Assembly: GCA_016194335.1 (NCBI GenBank)
Contig: JACQBR010000021.1
Location: forward strand, 1 to 64,000
Reading direction: 5' to 3'
From: Microcaldota archaeon
Lineage (GTDB): Archaea > Micrarchaeota > Micrarchaeia > Norongarragalinales > UBA97
DNA: 64,000 nt
In this document: in pieces, positions 48,357 to 58,359 of the stretch
Numbering within the stretch: position 1 is the stretch's first letter
Layout: each line of letters opens with the position of its first letter
Made by a program: the position numbers and the translations under genes
The notes under the pieces: generated by a model
What the model saw: only the letters and a program-made list of their open reading frames with translations
What the model was told of the DNA's origin: nothing
Database searches by the model: none

Positions 48357-48851
48357 TCAGTTGCCCTTGAGCCTTATTTTCAATCCCTTCTTCCTGAGTT
48401 CGTCGATTTTTTTGTGGAATGACGGGTTGCTCCTGCCCAGCGGCTTTTTGGATTCTGTCCTGATGGAAAGCCTGCCTTCCAGCGGGTCTATCGAAAGCCG
48501 GTACGACATATTTTCGGTAGTTTTTTCTTCTTCGAAGCGCCGCAGGCTTTGGGAATCCCGAACCGACAGTGACGAACGAAGTTTTTTCACATAGCCGTTC
48601 CATCGGCCATAACTCCCGACGAGGTGGGCCGCCGAGCTTGACGGCCTGTAAAGTGAAGTTACCGCCGCCTCAACTATCCTATCCAGCCTTTCAGGGTCGT
48701 CCCGTTGTTCGGCAATCGGGGCGAACCTGCAGGCAACTTCGACAAAGCCTACCTTGCCGTCCATCCCGTACTCGCCGCGGATGTCGGTGAAGAGGCCTTC
48801 CGCGTTCTTTGCCATTTCATGCAGGCGCATTATGGCCGTGAGCCTTTCCAT
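48357..48851 (-). CDS. hypothetical protein
   Basis: MERLTAIMRLHEMAKNAEGLFTDIRGEYG...; no family recognised. Confidence 0.5.
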   Translation of the reverse strand: MERLTAIMRLHEMAKNAEGLFTDIRGEYGMDGKVGFVEVACRFAPIAEQRDDPERLDRIVEAAVTSLYRPSSSAAHLVGSYGRWNGYVKKLRSSLSVRDSQSLRRFEEEKTTENMSYRLSIDPLEGRLSIRTESKKPLGRSNPSFHKKIDELRKKGLKIRLKGN

Positions 48852-49053
48852 CGTGTTTACCTTTCGCCGAGTTAAGCTCCGAGAGGCTTTCCCGCCCGGG
48901 CCTGCCGGGATCGCGTTCCCCTTTTGAAATCTTCTCAACTTGCCCTTATAAAAACCACTTTCACCCAAAGGATTCCGCCGGCCCTGCTGTTTTTCAATTG
49001 GACCGGCAACATCCTGCAGAAGATAAATGCACGGAAACGGAATGAGTCGGCTG

Positions 49054-52000
49054 ATGGCACTTAAGGATTTCACGCAGTATAATGCGCGCGAGTTGGAGGC
49101 GGAAGTTCTTTCCTACTGGGAGGAACGCAAGATTCCCGCAAAGCTCGCGTCTAAGCGCGAGGGGAAAAAGCGGTTTTTCCTCCTTGACGGCCCGCCGTAC
49201 ATCAACGCCGACCCGCACGTGGGGCACGTGAAGACCACGGCGTGCAAGGACATCTGGTCGCGCTTGAAGTACATGCAGGGATACAATTCCGTCTTCCAGG
49301 CGGGGTTCGACTGCCACGGGCTTCCCGTCGAGGTGATGGTGGAGAAGGAGCTGGGAATCACCAGCAAGCGCCAGATTTACGAAATGGGCATCGGGAAGTT
49401 CGACGCGGCGTGCCTTGCGAAAATCCTCAACAACGAGAAGACCTGGATGGCATACTACCGCCTTCTCGGCTCGTGGCGGGCGTATTTCGAGCCTTACTTC
49501 ACCTACAAGCCCTACTACATAGAAAGCGCGTGGTGGACTTTCCGCCAGCTTTACGAAAGCGGTTTTGTCGTGCAGGGAATGCGCAGCACGCACTGGTGCC
49601 CGCACTGCGAAACCGCGCTCTCGGGGTACGAGGTGAGCGACTCGTACGCGATGAAAAGCGACCCGAGCGTCTTCATCAAGTTCCGGCTCAAGCGCGGCAA
49701 GGAGGCCGCGGGAAATGGTGATGGCAGGGCGGTGAATGGAGGCGGGGAGGGGAGGCGCAACGAGTTTTTCCTCGTGTGGACCACCACGCCCTGGACGCTG
49801 GCCGCAAACGTCGCGCTCGCAGTGGCCCCGAGGGAGACTTACGTGCGCTTCCGGGCGAATTCCAAGCGCGGCCAGGAGTATTTCATCATGGCCGAAAAGC
49901 TCCTCACCAGGCAGTTGAAGGAGAACCTCGGCCTCACCGAAGTTTCAATCGTGGAGAAGCTGAAGGGAAGCGACCTGGCTGGCGTTGAGTACGAACCCGT
50001 AATCGAGTGCGAGGCGCAGAAGGAGCTTGACGGAAACCACAAGGCAAGGCGGGTGTGCCTGAGCATTCCGGTGATGACGAAAAAGAAATACCGCAAGCAC
50101 GTGAAGGTCGAGGAGACTGCGGCCGCCGGCGCAACGGCAACGCCGGGAAGGCTGCAGAAAAAAGGCAATGACGGCAGGAATGATTCGCAAAATAATCCGG
50201 CAGGCGGGGAAGGAAATCAAGGCAACCTAAATCCCCAGGAAGGGACGGCAATCCGGGATTCCTCGATTCCAACCATTCCCAACCAGCCTCCCGACCAGAG
50301 CGAGTTCGAGGAGTTCGTCACGATGAACGAGGGCACTGGAATCGTGCACTGCGCGCCCGGCCACGGCGCGACCGACTACCTTTTCGGAAAGCACTACGGC
50401 CTCCCTTCCGTCTCCCCGGTGAACGAGCAGGGGAAATACACCGGCGAGGTGGGCAGGTGGGAAGGGAAATTCGTCAAGGGCGGCCTCGAGCAGGAAATAA
50501 TCGACTATCTTGACCAGGGTGGGAAACTCGCGTTCGCGACAAAAATCACCCACTCCTACCCACTGTGCTGGAGGTGCAAGACCCCGCTTCTCTTCCGGAT
50601 GAGCGAGCAGATTTACCTCACGATTGAGCCGATCAAGGAGAAGATGCTCCGCGCGAACGAGAGCGTGAAGTGGATGCCCGGCTTCGGCGAGGAGGCGTTC
50701 GGCAACTGGGTGGCTGGCGCTTCGGACTGGTGCATCTCGCAACAGAGGTTCTGGGGAATTCCCATTCCCCTTTGGAACTGCGGCGGGTGCGGGGCAAAGA
50801 GGGTGATTGCAAGCGCGGAAGAACTGGCGCAAGCCTCACTGGGCCGCGTGGACGCCGCGTTGCTTACCGACCTGCACCGCCACACCGTCGACGCAATCAG
50901 GATAAAGTGCCTCGCGTGCGGCGGGGAGATGGCGCGCATTCCCGACATCTTCAACGTGTGGGTCGATTCCGGAATCGCGCCGTGGGCGTCCTTGGGCTAT
51001 CCGTACAGGAACAAGCAGTTTTTCCTCAGCGCCTTTCCCGTCGATTTGGTTGACGAAAGCCAGGACCAGGTGCGCGGGTGGTTCTACGCACTGATGTTTC
51101 TGGGAATGGCCGTGTTCAACACCTCGCCCTACACCGCAGTGGGAATGATGGGGTGGGTCACCGACGAGAAGGGCGAGAAGATGAGCAAGAGCCTCGGCAA
51201 CGTGGTGCCCGCCATGGCCGCGCTTGACAAGCTCGGCGCGGACGCGCTGCGGCTCTACTTCTGCTGGGACACCGCGCCTTGGGACGTGCAGAAATTCTCC
51301 TTCACCAACGCGGCTGAAGTCACGCGCTCCCTCAACATCCTCTTCAACGCCTACGCGTTCTACGCCACCTACTCCCCGTCGCAGGCCGCGGCGAGGCAGA
51401 TTGCCCCCGACGACGACGCGCTCACGGTGGAGGACAAGTGGCTCCTTTCGCGCCTGCACTCCACCACGGAAGAATGCACCATGCGCATCAGCAAGTTCGA
51501 GTTCCACCACGTTGGCAGGTCGATTGTGGATTTTATCACCAAAGACTTTTCGCGCTGGTACATCAAACTCGTGCGCGACAGGATGGCCGCCCACGCCCGC
51601 CATTCCGACAGGGCAATCTGCGCGGCCGTAATCCGCCACACCCTGCTCGAGTGCTGCAAGCTGCTCGCGCCCATCACGCCATTCATCAGCGAGTATCTCT
51701 TCCTCAAGCTGCAGGGGCCGAAGGGCGGCGAGAGCGTGCATTTCGAAAGCTACCCGCCGGCCAAAGCCGCGTTTATCGACAAGGAATTGGAGGGGAACAT
51801 GGCCGTCGCGGTTGCAGTGACCGAGGCGGCAGGCGCATTGCGCCAGGAGGGGCAGGTGAAGCTGCGCTGGCCGCTTAGGGAACTGGTCGTCACGGGCGAC
51901 AGGAGGCTCAAGAACATGCTTGCCGATTTCCTCCATCTCCTGCGAAGCCAGAACAACGTGCTCGTCGCGAGGTACGGCGAGGACTCCCCTTCGGGCCCGG

Positions 52001-53031
52001 CATTTAAGAGCAAGGTCATCACGGTCGGCGAGGGCGAGGGGGAGATGAAGGTGACGGTGCACCTCGACACGGCAATCACGCCCGAACTGAAGAAGCTCGC
52101 GATGCTGCGCGAGGTGAGCCGCGCCATCCAGGCGTCGCGCAAGCAGAACGGGTTTGTCGTCAAAGACCGCATCAGGGTCACGCTCTACTCGGCAGGCGAG
52201 GACTGGCAGGACTTTTTCGCCAAGAACACCTCTGAACTGGGGCAGGAGACCGGCGCGTCAAGCGCTTTCGTAGCCGGGAAGGAAGACGACCTCAAGGGCG
52301 ATTATTCCTGCGAGGTCAACGTGCCCGAACTCGGCCGAGTTCTCGTGAAGTATTCCAAGGTGCAGGCAACGCGGGAGGAGCTCGAGCGGATGGCGAGGGA
52401 AGAGGCGGAAGAGGCCGCGAAGATGAGGGAAGAGGAGGCAAGGCGCGCCGAGGCGGCCAAACGCGGGGAATCTGGAAGGCAGCAGGGAGCAAACCAAAAT
52501 CCGCCGGCTGACATTAAGGATGCCAATATTGCGGCTGCAGCTGCAGGCAAGGATTCGCCCCAAAAACAGGGCCGGGCGCCAGGCGTCCAATCGGATGGGG
52601 ATTCAATTTCGAATCAACCTTCGGGCACCCAAGCGCCTTCTGCGGTTTCAGCGCCCCAATCACAGAGTGTCACAATAGGTGACGACGAAAGTTGGGAGAA
52701 GTTGCAGGAGGAAGCGGGCGTCAGCAGCGAATCGGAAACCCAAAGCGAAGGCGGGCGCGAGGGCCCAAACGCCCAGGCCGATTCAGGGAAGGCCCAATCC
52801 GAATCTCCCAATGCCCTGACTGAATCCCCAATCGTCCAATCGGAATCGTCAAACGCACCGGCCGAAACTCCAGGCGCCCAATCGCAATCCCCAAGCGCCC
52901 CGGCCGAATCTCCAAACGCCAAACATGAAACCCAAATCCAGCCCGTGCAAAATTCCGGGCCCGGTTCAAGCTCCAAAAACCAGAATCAACAGCGCCCTGC
53001 CCGGACGCCTGACGACGAGCTGGGCGAGTAA
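49054..53031 (+). CDS. ileS: isoleucyl-tRNA synthetase with low-complexity insert and long disordered C-terminal tail
   Basis: LLDGPPYINADPHVGHVKTTACKDIWSR...GFDCHGLPVEVMVEKELG...DEKGEKMSKSLGNVV; start between 49027 and 49054 uncertain. Confidence 0.96.
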   Translation: MALKDFTQYNARELEAEVLSYWEERKIPAKLASKREGKKRFFLLDGPPYINADPHVGHVKTTACKDIWSRLKYMQGYNSVFQAGFDCHGLPVEVMVEKELGITSKRQIYEMGIGKFDAACLAKILNNEKTWMAYYRLLGSWRAYFEPYFTYKPYYIESAWWTFRQLYESGFVVQGMRSTHWCPHCETALSGYEVSDSYAMKSDPSVFIKFRLKRGKEAAGNGDGRAVNGGGEGRRNEFFLVWTTTPWTLAANVALAVAPRETYVRFRANSKRGQEYFIMAEKLLTRQLKENLGLTEVSIVEKLKGSDLAGVEYEPVIECEAQKELDGNHKARRVCLSIPVMTKKKYRKHVKVEETAAAGATATPGRLQKKGNDGRNDSQNNPAGGEGNQGNLNPQEGTAIRDSSIPTIPNQPPDQSEFEEFVTMNEGTGIVHCAPGHGATDYLFGKHYGLPSVSPVNEQGKYTGEVGRWEGKFVKGGLEQEIIDYLDQGGKLAFATKITHSYPLCWRCKTPLLFRMSEQIYLTIEPIKEKMLRANESVKWMPGFGEEAFGNWVAGASDWCISQQRFWGIPIPLWNCGGCGAKRVIASAEELAQASLGRVDAALLTDLHRHTVDAIRIKCLACGGEMARIPDIFNVWVDSGIAPWASLGYPYRNKQFFLSAFPVDLVDESQDQVRGWFYALMFLGMAVFNTSPYTAVGMMGWVTDEKGEKMSKSLGNVVPAMAALDKLGADALRLYFCWDTAPWDVQKFSFTNAAEVTRSLNILFNAYAFYATYSPSQAAARQIAPDDDALTVEDKWLLSRLHSTTEECTMRISKFEFHHVGRSIVDFITKDFSRWYIKLVRDRMAAHARHSDRAICAAVIRHTLLECCKLLAPITPFISEYLFLKLQGPKGGESVHFESYPPAKAAFIDKELEGNMAVAVAVTEAAGALRQEGQVKLRWPLRELVVTGDRRLKNMLADFLHLLRSQNNVLVARYGEDSPSGPAFKSKVITVGEGEGEMKVTVHLDTAITPELKKLAMLREVSRAIQASRKQNGFVVKDRIRVTLYSAGEDWQDFFAKNTSELGQETGASSAFVAGKEDDLKGDYSCEVNVPELGRVLVKYSKVQATREELERMAREEAEEAAKMREEEARRAEAAKRGESGRQQGANQNPPADIKDANIAAAAAGKDSPQKQGRAPGVQSDGDSISNQPSGTQAPSAVSAPQSQSVTIGDDESWEKLQEEAGVSSESETQSEGGREGPNAQADSGKAQSESPNALTESPIVQSESSNAPAETPGAQSQSPSAPAESPNAKHETQIQPVQNSGPGSSSKNQNQQRPARTPDDELGE

Positions 53032-53080
53032 GATGCGCCTTGCCCGCCTGCCGCCTTCCTTTGGGGTGCCGGGGGTAAAG

Positions 53081-54001
53081 TCATTTTTCAGGCTTGTTTC
53101 GTGCCAATATCTTCTCCATGTGCTCTTCAAGTTCCCGGACGAACTCGTTCAAGTGACCGGGATCCGGACGGTTGACGAACACGGGGTCTTGCGTGATTTC
53201 GGCAGCTAGCTGCGCCAGATGCCCGTGGAGGTCTTGGGTGTTTTTTTCGTACTCTCTTTTGTACGCGGGTATTTTCATGGCACTCGCGAGCTTTGCTTTC
53301 ACGGCCTTTTCCGGGGCCGCATGGGCCAAAGGCATTTCCCCGGCGATCACCAACAAGTCCGCCAGGTCGCGGGACCGGTTTGGTTGCACGCGCCGAGTCA
53401 AGATTGCCCTTATTTTTTCGCAAGCAATCTCCTGCAAAGAGTAACACAACGCAATTGGCGGCGAAAAATAGTCCAGCGATATTTGGCCGAACATGGCGTT
53501 AAGCTCACGCTGCTGCGCCAATGTGGCGGCGGACATGATTGGCTTTTCCACCGGTGGAAATTCCAGTGTTTCGTCGAAAGAGACGGTCATCTTCAGTTTG
53601 CTCCGCCTGCCCCCGGCTTGGGGAGTCAACAGGAAGTAGCTCATAATGCCGCCGCTGTGGGTGCCGGCTATTCCAGTCTTTACCTTATCGTGAAAATCCC
53701 ACTCCAGCCCCAGTTCCTCCATTACCCGTTCTACTACCATTACCCTGAATTGGCGTTCCTTGATTCTCCGTTCGCTTGCCCAAGTGAAGTCAAGGTCTTC
53801 GCTAAACCGGTAGAAACCGAAGTACGCCTTTACAAGGCAGGTTCCGCCCTTGAAAGCCAAGCACGAACATTCCGGCAAGGCGTAAATTTCCCTAAGGGCA
53901 AAAGTAAGCCAAATGTCTTTTTCAACTAGTGACACGGGATTCCCGCCCACAGCCGAGAGGCTTTCGGCAAACCGCCTCACTCTAATCGGGTCGTACTTCA
54001 T
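53081..54001 (-). CDS. AbiEii/AbiGii-type nucleotidyltransferase toxin
   Basis: LAFKGGTCLVKAYFGFYRFSEDLDFTW. Confidence 0.9.
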   Translation of the reverse strand: MKYDPIRVRRFAESLSAVGGNPVSLVEKDIWLTFALREIYALPECSCLAFKGGTCLVKAYFGFYRFSEDLDFTWASERRIKERQFRVMVVERVMEELGLEWDFHDKVKTGIAGTHSGGIMSYFLLTPQAGGRRSKLKMTVSFDETLEFPPVEKPIMSAATLAQQRELNAMFGQISLDYFSPPIALCYSLQEIACEKIRAILTRRVQPNRSRDLADLLVIAGEMPLAHAAPEKAVKAKLASAMKIPAYKREYEKNTQDLHGHLAQLAAEITQDPVFVNRPDPGHLNEFVRELEEHMEKILARNKPEK

Positions 54002-54678
54002 TTTCTCAATCTTTCAAACGCTTCCTTCATAAGCACCGCGTACCACTTGGGATACTTGCCTGCCAGCGAAATCAACTGCCTTAGCAGCTTATCCCTATCC
54101 CTGGTTTTCGAGTAAACTTCTGGCAGAATGACGCGGGAATAACCGCCCGCCTTGCTTCTGGCGTTAAAATACGCGTAATCCGCAAGCGTCCTAGCAGGCT
54201 CGCTGAAACGCTTTGCCCCCTCCTTTCGCACCAACTTGTTGAAAGGCACTCCGGAAAGCCGCTTGAACTCGAAGACAAGCCCTCCAAAAGCCGTGCGGTA
54301 ACGCTTGACGCGTTTCTTGGCAATAACCGTAAGAGTACTCAAATGCTGCTGCTCCGAAAGCCCCGCAAGCTCCAACGCAGCAGCCAAGCCAAAATACCAG
54401 TTGTCCTTCAGCTTCAAATTGCACGCCTTAGCAACAACGTCGAGAGCGTCTTCTTGGATTGTGTTCAACTGCCGCTCTTCGGGGCTCCTGACGTAATAAA
54501 CTCCCTTGAAGAGCACCGGTTCAAGCACCCCGGCCCGGCTAAGCCCCGCCAAAGCAGTCTTAAAATCAACCCCCAACAATTTGCAGGCGTCCTTTATTTC
54601 ATCAGTGGAAACTACCTTGCCCGAGCGCAGGATAAGGACGCTATACACCTTGCCCGCCTTGCTGGACTGAAACGCCAT
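53998..54678 (-). CDS. AbiEi-type antitoxin / wHTH regulator
   Basis: Upstream and 4-nt overlapping AbiEii; N-terminal wHTH, ...GVLEPVLFKGVYYVRSPEE... Confidence 0.75.
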   Translation of the reverse strand: MAFQSSKAGKVYSVLILRSGKVVSTDEIKDACKLLGVDFKTALAGLSRAGVLEPVLFKGVYYVRSPEERQLNTIQEDALDVVAKACNLKLKDNWYFGLAAALELAGLSEQQHLSTLTVIAKKRVKRYRTAFGGLVFEFKRLSGVPFNKLVRKEGAKRFSEPARTLADYAYFNARSKAGGYSRVILPEVYSKTRDRDKLLRQLISLAGKYPKWYAVLMKEAFERLRK

Positions 54679-54892
54679 AATGCCACCAGGCTAACGCCTG
54701 CGCGTGAATCAAGTGAATTAAACTATAATATAGTTGAACAAATGACGCTATATTAACCTTTTCCCGTCGCCCGCGCAGGTTCGTGGAAAGGAACCCGAGC
54801 CTCCACCCCAATGGGAGGCGCGGGAGATTTTCGGGAGCAAATCACGCGCTTTACGCGCACAACATCGTTCCGGGAAGTTGAGTTTGCGGCCC

Positions 54893-55615
54893 TCAGTTTT
54901 TTCCCAACGCCATTATCTTCTGGCAGAGCGCGTCGATGCCGGTCCGCTCAATCGCGCTCACCCGGAGGATTTTCCCTTCCCCGCTTGTGTTCAGCGGGAT
55001 GTTTGCGCCGAATTCGAACAAAGTCCGTCGTGGAGCCTGCTTGGCAAGCAAGTCGCATTTGTTGAGGACCGGGACGACGGGAATGCCGGAAAGTTTCTTC
55101 AGCCTCCGGCCGCACTCGATGAGAAAGCCCTCGCCCGCGGAAAGAGAGCTGCTTCCGAAAACCAAGATGCACGCGTCGGCAAAGTTGCCAAGAAGAGGCG
55201 CGTTGCCCTCCAGAAGGAAGAACTCCATCCCGCCCCGGAAGTCAAGGAGGGCCACGCGCGGCTCGATGCGCGCCAATTCCCCCCTGAAGACCGAGTCGGC
55301 CGAGGCGTTGCGCAGAATCCTCTGCAATGCGGTTTCCTCGCCCTCCCCCCCGCGCAGCTCGCGCCTGATGCTATAGAACGAGCGGATGTCAAGGCCGGGG
55401 GCGTATTTCGCCCTCCTGCACGCCGCGTCCATGTTTACTATAGTGCAGGAAACGCCGCGCTTGGCAAAATGGCCCGAAAGCGAAAAGCACAGGCTGCTCT
55501 TGCCCACGCCCTGCGACCCGACGACTGCAAGCCTCAAAGCACTCCACCCTACCATCCGGTTTGCGGGAACTTGAGGAATAGGACATTTCACCAAACGGAA
55601 AAACGGTGAAACCAC
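54893..55615 (-). CDS. GPN-loop-like P-loop GTPase
   Basis: LAVVGSQGVGKSSLCFSLSGHFAKRGVSCTIVNMDAACRRAKYAPGLDIRSFYSI...LNKCDLL. Confidence 0.7.
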   Translation of the reverse strand: MVSPFFRLVKCPIPQVPANRMVGWSALRLAVVGSQGVGKSSLCFSLSGHFAKRGVSCTIVNMDAACRRAKYAPGLDIRSFYSIRRELRGGEGEETALQRILRNASADSVFRGELARIEPRVALLDFRGGMEFFLLEGNAPLLGNFADACILVFGSSSLSAGEGFLIECGRRLKKLSGIPVVPVLNKCDLLAKQAPRRTLFEFGANIPLNTSGEGKILRVSAIERTGIDALCQKIMALGKN

Positions 55616-55754
55616 CCTCCCCGCCCAACTCCGGCAAGCTTAATCAACTGCAACAAAATGTTTTTATACCATCCAAGAGTAGCCATACTGGATGTCCCGT
55701 TCTATAACTGATTGTTGCGAGGCGATTTGATTGACTTCCAAACTAGGTGCAGCC

Positions 55755-58007
55755 ATGTCCGCTAAGACTCAACACAATAAGGCGCAACACAATCCGAGAA
55801 TCTTCACGCTCGCGTTTCTCCTCCTCGCCTCGTTTTCGCTCTTCGCGTCGGCAGGCCTCAACCTCAACGTCACCCTCACCGAGCCGGCCAACGCCGCAAA
55901 CTCCAGCGCTGGTGGCTTCACTTTCACGTTCGTCCCCACGATACAGAACGACACTGGAATCGACGCGACCAACTTCTCAAACGCGTCGATTTGGGTTGCG
56001 AACACCAGCGCCCTGGCGGCTGGCGTCCCCGGCGTCAACTGGGCCCTCAACCAGACCGTCAACGCGACGCAAGCATTGAGAAACGCCACTGCATATTCCA
56101 TCACGGTAAGCGGGCTTTCCCAAGGCAATTATGTTTGGAGCGCGAACGTTTCCACCAACTACTCCGGCACGGGCGGCGCGTCCAACTTCTCCCTTACGGG
56201 CACCAATCTCGTCAGCGTGTTCAACCGCACGTTCAATATAGACAACACCGCGCCCAATTCTCCGGCATCCGTGTCGATATCGAGTGGTGCGAACGTGTCT
56301 AACGGGAGCATTTCGTACACTCCGAGTGATGCTGTAACTGGGGTTGCGAATTCGACGGTTTGGGTGTTTAACAACAGTGGGAATGCGAATAACGCCAGTT
56401 ACGCGACTAATGCGTTCAGCAATGGGACTGCGGTTCAGGCGGTGTTTAGCAACCTGCTGGTCAACGGGGTCAAGTACAATTACACGTTCCAGACTTGCGA
56501 CTCTGCGGGCAACTGTGCGAATGTGACTCCGACGACGAATGTGCTTTATGACAACGCAACGCCTAACTACCTCACGGTTGCCGGGCCCGTAAGCAATGGC
56601 AATGTCACCAACGGGTCGGTAACCTTCACGCCTGGCGACGCTGTGAGCGGAGTCTCTAACGTGACGGTCTGGGCGTTTAACAACAGCCGCAACGCGGCCA
56701 ACCGGAGCGTGTTGTTCGCAAACTTCGTCAACGGCTCGTCGGTGACAGTGAGCATCAACAACCTCCTCACAACCGGAGTCACGTACAATTACACGTTCCA
56801 ACTGTGCGACTCTGCAAATAACTGCGCCAACTTCACCTCGGTTACGAATGTCACTTACGACAATGTGACTCCCGCCTACTTCGTTTCGACAATTCCTGCC
56901 AACAACAGCAACCAGTCTGCCAAGTCCCTCAACGTGAGCTTCACCCCAGGGGACGACAGGACGGGAATTGCCAACACCACCGTTTGGGTGGTTAACGTCA
57001 ACGGCACTTACTTGGCGAGCGTCACAAACACCACCGTGGTTAACGGAACGCTTCTGGTGACTGGATTCGCCAGCGTGCTTCCCGCGGGGACTTACAACGT
57101 AACCACGCAGGAGTGCGACTACGCCAACAACTGCGCAAACTTCAGCGGCGTGTTCGTCACCGTCGACTACACCCCCCCCGCGCTGGCATTCGGGAACTAC
57201 ACGCCCGCCTCGGGAGTCAAGCTCGACAACCAAACCCTCTTCATCAACATCTCGGTTAGCGACGCGAGGTTCCCGACCGGAGGCAACATCACCCTCTCGA
57301 TGAACGGCGTGAACCTCTCAAGCCAGTTCAGCAACTATCCCTACGGCAGCGTCTTCTGGAACTCCACCCAAACCATCTCGTTCTGCGACGTGGCGACCTA
57401 CGTGATATACGTCTACGATTCGGCGGGCAACCTCAACGCAACCGCATCGAGCACTGCAACCGGCCCCGGAAGCTGCGGCAGCGGCACCAACTCCGGCAGC
57501 GGCGGCGGAAGTTCCGGAGGGGGAAGCGTTTACACGCCGGTGGCAACGGCCACTCCGACTCCGGCTGCAAGCGCGACTCCCGCCCCATCGGGAACTCCAA
57601 GCGCAACGGAGACGCCCGCGGCAACTGCAACCCCGACTCCCGCACCAACAGTTCAGGCAACCCCAACCGCAACGCCCTCGCCCCGGCAGGTGGCCGCAGT
57701 GCAGGGCACGATTGGGGAGTTGCGCGCGACCGCTGCGGCTTCCAACCCCGAAGTGAGGCAATACCTCGACGCTGCCCAGAGGCTGTTGGCAAGCGGCAAC
57801 TTGGCAAGGGCGCAGGCGTACGTCAAGCTGGCCCAGCAGGCCGCAGGAAAAACTACGGCCGTGGCAAGCGCGTCGGCAACCGCGGTGGCGGCGCCGGCAA
57901 GGAAGGCGGCAGGGCTTGACTTCACCACCGTTGCCTTCGTGGCGCTGCTGGCGGTAGGTGCCATCGCCCTCTACTGGAACTTCGCAGGCCGCGGTAAGAA
58001 AAAGTAG
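55755..58007 (+). CDS. secreted/surface protein with Ig-like repeats and C-terminal membrane anchor
   Basis: Signal peptide; repeated ..FTPGDAVSGVSNVTVWAFNNS...YNYTFQLCDSANNCAN..; Ser/Thr/Pro spacer; C-terminal TM + RGKKK. Confidence 0.85.
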   Translation: MSAKTQHNKAQHNPRIFTLAFLLLASFSLFASAGLNLNVTLTEPANAANSSAGGFTFTFVPTIQNDTGIDATNFSNASIWVANTSALAAGVPGVNWALNQTVNATQALRNATAYSITVSGLSQGNYVWSANVSTNYSGTGGASNFSLTGTNLVSVFNRTFNIDNTAPNSPASVSISSGANVSNGSISYTPSDAVTGVANSTVWVFNNSGNANNASYATNAFSNGTAVQAVFSNLLVNGVKYNYTFQTCDSAGNCANVTPTTNVLYDNATPNYLTVAGPVSNGNVTNGSVTFTPGDAVSGVSNVTVWAFNNSRNAANRSVLFANFVNGSSVTVSINNLLTTGVTYNYTFQLCDSANNCANFTSVTNVTYDNVTPAYFVSTIPANNSNQSAKSLNVSFTPGDDRTGIANTTVWVVNVNGTYLASVTNTTVVNGTLLVTGFASVLPAGTYNVTTQECDYANNCANFSGVFVTVDYTPPALAFGNYTPASGVKLDNQTLFINISVSDARFPTGGNITLSMNGVNLSSQFSNYPYGSVFWNSTQTISFCDVATYVIYVYDSAGNLNATASSTATGPGSCGSGTNSGSGGGSSGGGSVYTPVATATPTPAASATPAPSGTPSATETPAATATPTPAPTVQATPTATPSPRQVAAVQGTIGELRATAAASNPEVRQYLDAAQRLLASGNLARAQAYVKLAQQAAGKTTAVASASATAVAAPARKAAGLDFTTVAFVALLAVGAIALYWNFAGRGKKK

Positions 58008-58017
58008 GAAAGCCGAT

Positions 58018-58046
58018 GGGGGGTTAAACCCCCAATTCCTTTTTTT
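58018..58046 (+). terminator. hairpin plus T-tract terminator
   Basis: GGGGGTTAAACCCCC AATTCC TTTTTTT after stop of upstream gene. Confidence 0.7.
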
Positions 58047-58359
58047 ATTCTTTCTTGTTTTAAGTTTTTTTTGTTTATTCTTCCCGCTATCTGCCCCCTT
58101 GATTTTTTCTTCCCAAATCCATGGGTGATTAAAGCACGCCGAACCATTGGTTTCAGGTTATTACGTCTTTGTGAAATGGGGGTTTTTATCCCGAAAACAT
58201 CTTGGGGCCGGCCGGGCGCATCGCAATCTTTTTATATTATGCCCAAGTAATAGAATCGGTCGCCTGATGCATAGGTATCCCCGCCGTGCCGTTGGTTCAT
58301 TTGCCCAGCTTGGGGCTTTCCCCGCGGGCAAGGCGGCAGTCGGTTCGTTTCTCTAAATC

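Noticed and set aside
50836-52062. 408-aa minus-strand ORF
   Set aside because: Antisense to ileS.
55977-57233. 418-aa minus-strand ORF
   Set aside because: Antisense shadow of the repetitive surface protein.
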